18,932 nucleotides of DNA. It comes from Salinimicrobium sp964572365. Its GTDB lineage: Bacteria > Bacteroidota > Bacteroidia > Flavobacteriales > Flavobacteriaceae. The first letter of the stretch is position 1, and every line of letters starts with the position of its first letter. The notes beneath the pieces are model-generated. The model made no database searches. It saw only the letters and a list, made by a program, of their open reading frames with translations, and was not told where the DNA came from. This document shows positions 15,858-18,932 of the stretch, piece by piece. A program made the position numbers and the translations under genes. The stretch lies in NCBI GenBank assembly GCA_964572365.1, contig CAZNFK010000045.1, forward strand, positions 1-18,932. Direction: 5' to 3'.

Positions 15858-16142
15858 ATGGCAAAATCTGATTCTATAACCACTAAAGATCATAGCGTGA
15901 TTAAAAAATGGACCGAAGCCAGGAACGGAAGGCCGGCTGTGGTTGAAAGCACTTCAAACAGTAATGAAGGCGGTGGCCTTTTAAGGATCAACTTTCCCGG
16001 TTATGCAGAAGATAACCTGAAAAATATTTCGTGGGAAGAATTTTTTGAGATCTTCGACGAGAACAACCTGCAGTTTTTATACCAGGAGGAAACCAAGGAC
16101 GGAAAAGAAAGCAGGTTCTTTAAATTTGTCAGTGACAATTGA
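15858..16142 (+). CDS. Conserved small protein of unknown function, 94 residues
   Basis: This soluble 94-residue protein resembles a widespread family of short bacterial proteins. Their pattern is an N-terminal helix with IxKWxEARxGRPAVV, then a Gly-rich turn, LRINFPGY, and SWEEFFEIFDENNLQFLYQEE followed by SRFFKFV. All these blocks are present at about 14-28, 37-42, 43-50, 58-78 and 84-90. My recollection is that some members carry a misleading glycan-branching-enzyme name in databases, but nothing here resembles that enzyme. The function is unknown. The start ATG at 15858 follows a short A-rich leader with no clear Shine-Dalgarno sequence. It is transcribed away from the MATE gene's end on the same strand, 120 bases downstream, and is probably monocistronic. 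Confidence 0.8.
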   Translation: MAKSDSITTKDHSVIKKWTEARNGRPAVVESTSNSNEGGGLLRINFPGYAEDNLKNISWEEFFEIFDENNLQFLYQEETKDGKESRFFKFVSDN

Positions 16143-16326
16143 TCTTTGGACCCATTAAAGAAAAAGAGGCTTTCTAAAATAGCATGTATACGTCCTCCTG
16201 AATTTATTTAAAGATCCCAACTAATTAAAATTAATTCCAATTAGAAGCTGAAACTCCCGAAGCGTCGGGCCAGCTTGACGAAATACAAACTTTAGACAGC
16301 CACTTCATTTCATACCTACTCTAAAA
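16143..16326. other. Spacer with a nested hairpin (16245-16276)
   Basis: An inner stem CCCGA/TCGGG (16256-16260 and 16265-16269, 4-base loop) sits inside an outer stem AAGCTG/CAGCTT (16245-16250 and 16271-16276). No T run follows. It could be a REP-like element, an RNA structure at the end of the 94-residue gene's transcript, or part of the convergent 35-residue gene's 3' region. Nothing else was seen here. Confidence 0.4.
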
Positions 16327-16434
16327 TTAGGTTCTGTTCTTCTTTTTGGCAGCCTTGGCAGCGCGTTTTTCTTTTAAACTCAACACCGGTTCTTTCTTGG
16401 CTGAGTTCTTTGAAGGGGATTTTTCTTTAGGCAT
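16327..16434 (-). CDS. Predicted 35-residue Lys/Ala-rich protein
   Basis: The complement from the ATG at 16434-16432 to a TAA at 16329-16327 encodes 35 residues, beginning MPKEKSPSKNSAKKEPVLSL and ending in a KEKRAAKAAKKK-type tail. About a third of the residues are Lys. The C-terminal half should form a basic amphipathic helix, reminiscent of short nucleic acid- or ribosome-binding tails. A possible promoter lies just upstream on the same strand (TACTTTTA at 16465-16458, one mismatch, with TTG at 16484-16482, spacing 16), implying a leader of about 17 bases. The lpd terminator separates it from lpd. No family is assigned. Lys-rich sequence can arise by chance in A-rich DNA, but the clean start, promoter position and ordered composition favour a real gene. 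Confidence 0.55.
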   Translation of the reverse strand: MPKEKSPSKNSAKKEPVLSLKEKRAAKAAKKKNRT

Positions 16435-16545
16435 GATTTCCAGGTTTTGATCTGCTATAAAAGTAGTGAAAGGAAGGATACCAAAATGCGGCATCACAAT
16501 TATTTAATAGTTTATTTCATATTTACTTCTAAAATTTTGAACCAT

Positions 16546-16585
16546 AAAAAAAGCCGGTCAAAATCACTTCTTTGACCGGCTTTTT
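16546..16585 (-). terminator. Strong intrinsic terminator of lpd
   Basis: GCCGGTCAAA (16553-16562) and TTTGACCGGC (16571-16580) form a perfect 10-base stem with an 8-base loop. On the minus strand it is followed by seven T residues (16552-16546). It begins 18 bases past the lpd stop codon. Flanking A/T runs on both sides could let it work in both directions. Confidence 0.92.
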
Positions 16586-16603
16586 AGAACATTCTTTACT
16601 TTA

Positions 16604-18010
16604 TTACATATGGATAGGACGGTTCTCGGTTGCTGCCAGGGCAGCTTCTTTCACCGCTTCGGCATAGGTTGGGTGAGCATGGCTCATTCTCGCAATATCT
16701 TCGGCAGAGGCACGGAATTCCATTGCAGTTACTGCTTCAGCGATCACATCGGCAACCCGGGCCCCGATCATATGAACTCCCAGCACTTCATCTGTTGCTT
16801 CGTCTGAAAGGATTTTCACCATTCCGTCAATATCCCCGCTGGCTCGTGAACGGCCAAGGGCACGCATTGGGAATTTACCTTCTTTATATTTTACTCCTTC
16901 TTCCTTAAGCTGCTCTTCGGTCTTTCCAACCGCGGCAACTTCAGGCCAGGTATAAACCACCCCGGGAATAAGGTTGTAGTTGATATGCGGTTTTTGCCCC
17001 GCGATAACTTCAGCAACAAGAGTTCCTTCTTCCGACGCTTTATGCGCCAGCATCGGTCCTTTGATGACATCACCAATAGCATAAATATTTTTCACTGAAG
17101 TCTGCAGGTGATCATTCACCTCTACCCTTCCGCGGTCATCGATCTTCACCCCGGCTGCATCTGCATTCAATCCATCGGTATATGGTCTTCTTCCTACAGA
17201 AACCAGGCAGTAATCTCCTTTGAATTCTACCTCTTTGCCTTTTTTATCTTCAGCTTTAACAAGAACTTCCTCTCCGTTTCGGTCTACAGCACCTACTTTG
17301 TGAGAAACGTAGAACTTCACTCCCTGCTTTTTCAAGCTCTTGGTGAGCTCCTTGGACAACGCGGCATCCATAGTAGGAATTATGCGATCCATATATTCCA
17401 CAACCGATACCTCTGCTCCAAGACGTTTGTACACCTGCCCTAATTCAAGACCAATGACTCCACCGCCAATGACGATAAGGTGTTTTGGTACTTCCTTCAG
17501 CTCCAAAGCTTCGGTAGAAGTTATGATACGTTCTTTATCAATATTGATGAACGGAAGCGATGAAGGTTTGGAACCTGTCGCAATAATGGTATGTTTTGCC
17601 TCGATGGTTTCAGGTTCACCTTCAGCTTTGTCTATATTAATATGAGTAGCATCTTTAAATGAACCCACTCCCTGAATGACATCGATCTTATTCTTGTTCA
17701 TAAGGAATTTGATCCCGTCTACAGTTTGATCAACCACAGCCCGTTTACGCTCGATCATTTTTCCCAGATTCACTTTTACCTCTCCCGGAATTTCGATACC
17801 ATGTTCCTCAAAATGCTTCACGGCATCATCGTAGTGGTGAGAAGAATCTAACAAAGCTTTACTCGGAATACAGCCAACGTTCAAACAGGTACCTCCAAGA
17901 CTTGAATATTTTTCAATAAGTGCGGTTTTCATTCCGAGCTGGGCGCAGCGGATTGCCGCCACATAGCCACCCGGACCTGAACCTATAACAGCAACATCAT
18001 ATGTGCTCAT
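16604..18010 (-). CDS. lpdA: Dihydrolipoyl dehydrogenase (E3)
   Basis: This is a 468-residue cytoplasmic flavoenzyme that reoxidises dihydrolipoyl groups of 2-oxoacid dehydrogenase complexes and the glycine cleavage system with NAD+. The FAD motif is GSGPGG (10-15). The redox disulfide is GGTCLNVGCIPSKAL with C42 and C47. The NAD-binding motif GGGVIGLELG is near 178-187. The interface domain carries the catalytic dyad HAHPTYAE with H446 and E451. All catalytic residues and the family's normal length are present. Dehydrogenase E1/E2 genes are not adjacent, so this is a stand-alone E3 that may be shared by several complexes. It has its own promoter (18048-18078) and a strong terminator. The similar mercury or glutathione reductases are excluded by the SHAHPTYAE end and overall sequence. 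Confidence 0.98.
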   Translation of the reverse strand: MSTYDVAVIGSGPGGYVAAIRCAQLGMKTALIEKYSSLGGTCLNVGCIPSKALLDSSHHYDDAVKHFEEHGIEIPGEVKVNLGKMIERKRAVVDQTVDGIKFLMNKNKIDVIQGVGSFKDATHINIDKAEGEPETIEAKHTIIATGSKPSSLPFINIDKERIITSTEALELKEVPKHLIVIGGGVIGLELGQVYKRLGAEVSVVEYMDRIIPTMDAALSKELTKSLKKQGVKFYVSHKVGAVDRNGEEVLVKAEDKKGKEVEFKGDYCLVSVGRRPYTDGLNADAAGVKIDDRGRVEVNDHLQTSVKNIYAIGDVIKGPMLAHKASEEGTLVAEVIAGQKPHINYNLIPGVVYTWPEVAAVGKTEEQLKEEGVKYKEGKFPMRALGRSRASGDIDGMVKILSDEATDEVLGVHMIGARVADVIAEAVTAMEFRASAEDIARMSHAHPTYAEAVKEAALAATENRPIHM

Positions 18011-18047
18011 AAATATGGTTTTTGTGTTGATTTTAAATTAAGAAAAA

Positions 18048-18078
18048 CAAAAGTACGACTATTAATTACAATGTCCAA
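18048..18078 (-). promoter_or_regulatory. Predicted promoter of lpdA
   Basis: On the minus strand an exact -7 element TACTTTTG (18055-18048) is preceded by TTG (18078-18076) with 20 bases between. This is the best full -33/-7 match in the window. The leader would be about 33 bases, AT-rich and without a clear Shine-Dalgarno sequence. Confidence 0.6.
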
Positions 18079-18096
18079 TGCAGTTTTGGAGCGGTT

Positions 18097-18558
18097 TTAT
18101 TCGGTACTCAGGGCTGTGGTATTCTTCACGGGGCTTATCACGAAGGTGCTTTGGGTGCTTCCAATGTGATCAAGGGCCGTGAGTTTATTGAGCATGAAGT
18201 TTCGATAAGCTTCCATATCCTTTACCAGCACTTTAAGAATATAATCGTATTCCCCGCTCACGTGAAATACTTCCAGCACTTCCGAAAGATTGGCGACCTG
18301 CGATTCAAAGCGGGTGACGTTTCCTTTTGTATGCTGTACAAGTTTGATCTGGCAAAAAGCGGTAAAAGCCCTGTCGATCTTCTCGGGTTTTACCAGTGCG
18401 ACGTATTTTGAGATCACCCCGGCACGCTCTAATTTCCTGATCCTTTCATAGACCGCGGTGACCGAAAGTCCCAGCTTTACCGATAATTCTTTGTTGGTTT
18501 TTTTACTGTTGTCCTGCAGCAGGGCAAGGAGCTTATTATCTGTGGCGTCAAGCTTCAT
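18097..18558 (-). CDS. Lrp/AsnC family transcriptional regulator
   Basis: This 153-residue leucine-responsive-type regulator has an N-terminal winged helix-turn-helix (about 1-60), including NKLLALLQDNSKKTNKELS, the recognition region LSVTAVYERIRKLE, and GVISKY. The C-terminal RAM (amino-acid-binding/oligomerisation) domain spans about 65-145, with the GEYDYILKV strand typical of the family and lining the effector pocket. Such proteins form dimers to octamers and sense amino acids. It is divergent from a Cys/Met-metabolism PLP enzyme gene; this arrangement commonly means that the regulator controls the neighbour in response to its substrate or product, such as methionine or a related amino acid. 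Palindromes overlapping both predicted promoters support autoregulation. Confidence 0.95.
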   Translation of the reverse strand: MKLDATDNKLLALLQDNSKKTNKELSVKLGLSVTAVYERIRKLERAGVISKYVALVKPEKIDRAFTAFCQIKLVQHTKGNVTRFESQVANLSEVLEVFHVSGEYDYILKVLVKDMEAYRNFMLNKLTALDHIGSTQSTFVISPVKNTTALSTE

Positions 18559-18581
18559 CTGTAAAATTTTCTGAAAATGGA

Positions 18582-18593
18582 TTGATGCATCAA
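18582..18593. promoter_or_regulatory. 12-base perfect palindrome over the regulator's transcription start
   Basis: TTGATGCATCAA is a perfect dyad, 23 bases upstream of the regulator's ATG. It overlaps the end of its predicted -7 element and the expected initiation point. It is a candidate autoregulatory operator. Confidence 0.5.
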
Positions 18594-18617
18594 AATTAAT
18601 AGAAAATAAAACTACAA
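18591..18617 (-). promoter_or_regulatory. Predicted promoter of the Lrp/AsnC gene
   Basis: An exact -7 element TAATTTTG lies at 18598-18591 on the minus strand, with TTG at 18617-18615. The 16-base spacing is slightly short. The TTG lies inside an ACAAT/ATTGT half-site. Confidence 0.5.
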
Positions 18618-18661
18618 TAAGAATAAATACAAGATTTAATTACCGCATTTTACAATAATCA

Positions 18662-18692
18662 TTGATTGTTATTCCACAATCCTTTTAATTTG
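18662..18692 (+). promoter_or_regulatory. Predicted promoter and operator of the PLP enzyme gene
   Basis: TTG (18662-18664), 20 bases, then TTAATTTG (18685-18692, one mismatch to TAnnTTTG) fit the Bacteroidetes pattern. Between the two elements lies an 18-base inverted repeat, GATTGT-6 bases-ACAATC (18664-18681, perfect arms), well placed to block or guide polymerase. Confidence 0.45.
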
Positions 18693-18718
18693 GATAAAAC
18701 TGAAAAACACCCATACCT

Positions 18719-18932
18719 ATGAAATTTAAACCGGCAGATAAGATCCAGGACTTGCAATATTTTGGAGAATTTGGAGGGGTTAACCCAAGTATTTCCGATT
18801 CTTCAACATACACCTTCCTCTCAGCAAAAACCATGTTCGATACTTTTGAAGGCAATGCTGAAGGTTGCTACCTGTACTCACGCCACTCCTCCCCTTCAAA
18901 CCTGTATCTTGGTGAAGCTTTGGCCGCCATGG
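18719..18932 (+). CDS. PLP-dependent Cys/Met metabolism enzyme, N-terminal part (cut by window edge)
   Basis: Only 71 residues are inside the window, from the ATG at 18719. The segment FLSAKTMFDTFEG followed by YLYSRHSSPSNLYLGEALAAM matches the N-terminal cofactor and dimer-interface region of the Cys/Met metabolism PLP family (cystathionine gamma-synthase, cystathionine beta/gamma-lyase, methionine gamma-lyase, O-acetylhomoserine sulfhydrylase). In this family the Tyr-x-Arg motif (YSR at 53-55) contacts the PLP phosphate of the neighbouring subunit. The catalytic lysine and the residues that separate these activities lie beyond the edge, so the exact reaction is open. Divergence from an Lrp/AsnC regulator fits an amino-acid-inducible catabolic lyase, such as methionine gamma-lyase, but that is inference. 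Confidence 0.82.
   Translation, partial: MKFKPADKIQDLQYFGEFGGVNPSISDSSTYTFLSAKTMFDTFEGNAEGCYLYSRHSSPSNLYLGEALAAM

Noticed and set aside
1..18932. Mobile element, CRISPR, toxin-antitoxin or phage-defence system
   Set aside because: No transposase, integrase, direct-repeat array, nuclease or toxin-like gene pair was found. Gene content and composition look like stable chromosomal backbone.

Overview
The window looks like an ordinary, mostly housekeeping chromosomal stretch from a member of the Bacteroidetes, most likely the family Flavobacteriaceae. Three things suggest this. Several spacers carry the Bacteroidetes-type promoter signature (TTG, about 20 bases, then TAnnTTTG). Strong Shine-Dalgarno sequences are scarce before the starts. 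The protein set also fits: a bacterial GH3 protein, an RhlE-like helicase with motif II DEVD, a lipoprotein M3 peptidase, and a Cys/Met-type PLP enzyme divergent from an Lrp/AsnC regulator. Coding DNA is of moderate GC and the spacers are AT-rich. I see no insertion sequence, prophage, CRISPR array, tRNA or rRNA.

Left part (1-2264, minus strand): a run of three genes reading leftward. They are an NADPH-dependent FMN reductase-like protein, pabB (aminodeoxychorismate synthase component I, folate pathway) whose GTG start directly abuts the preceding stop, and the N-terminal part of tilS, cut by the window edge. Divergent from it is a DEAD-box RNA helicase gene (2401-3750). After a 440-base spacer come a soluble multi-PAS sensor histidine kinase (4191-6569) and a GH3-family adenylate-forming protein (6684-8219). 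The GH3 gene ends only 4 bases from the convergent end of a membrane-anchored TlpA/ResA-like thioredoxin gene (8224-8784).

Middle part (8910-13475): a lipoprotein Dcp-like M3 metallopeptidase (plus strand) ends at an intrinsic terminator. It faces a translationally coupled minus-strand pair, an atypical SDR/NmrA-like NAD(P)-binding protein followed by a CrtI/PYROXD2-like FAD oxidoreductase.

Right part (13576-18932): this is where the little-known small genes lie. They are a 74-residue basic protein, a 47-residue single-pass membrane protein (13989-14132) and a 35-residue Lys-rich protein (16327-16434); the last two fall below the usual ORF length cut-offs. There is also a 94-residue conserved protein of unknown function. 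Among them are a MATE efflux pump whose promoter sits almost on its start codon, and lpd (dihydrolipoyl dehydrogenase) with a clear promoter and terminator. The window ends with an Lrp/AsnC regulator divergent from a PLP-dependent Cys/Met-metabolism enzyme (partial). The spacer between those two holds two good palindromes and repeated ACAAT/ATTGT half-sites that look like the regulator's operators.

I did not find a large novel system. The best leads are the microproteins, the putative Lrp operator architecture and the apparently leaderless MATE transcript.
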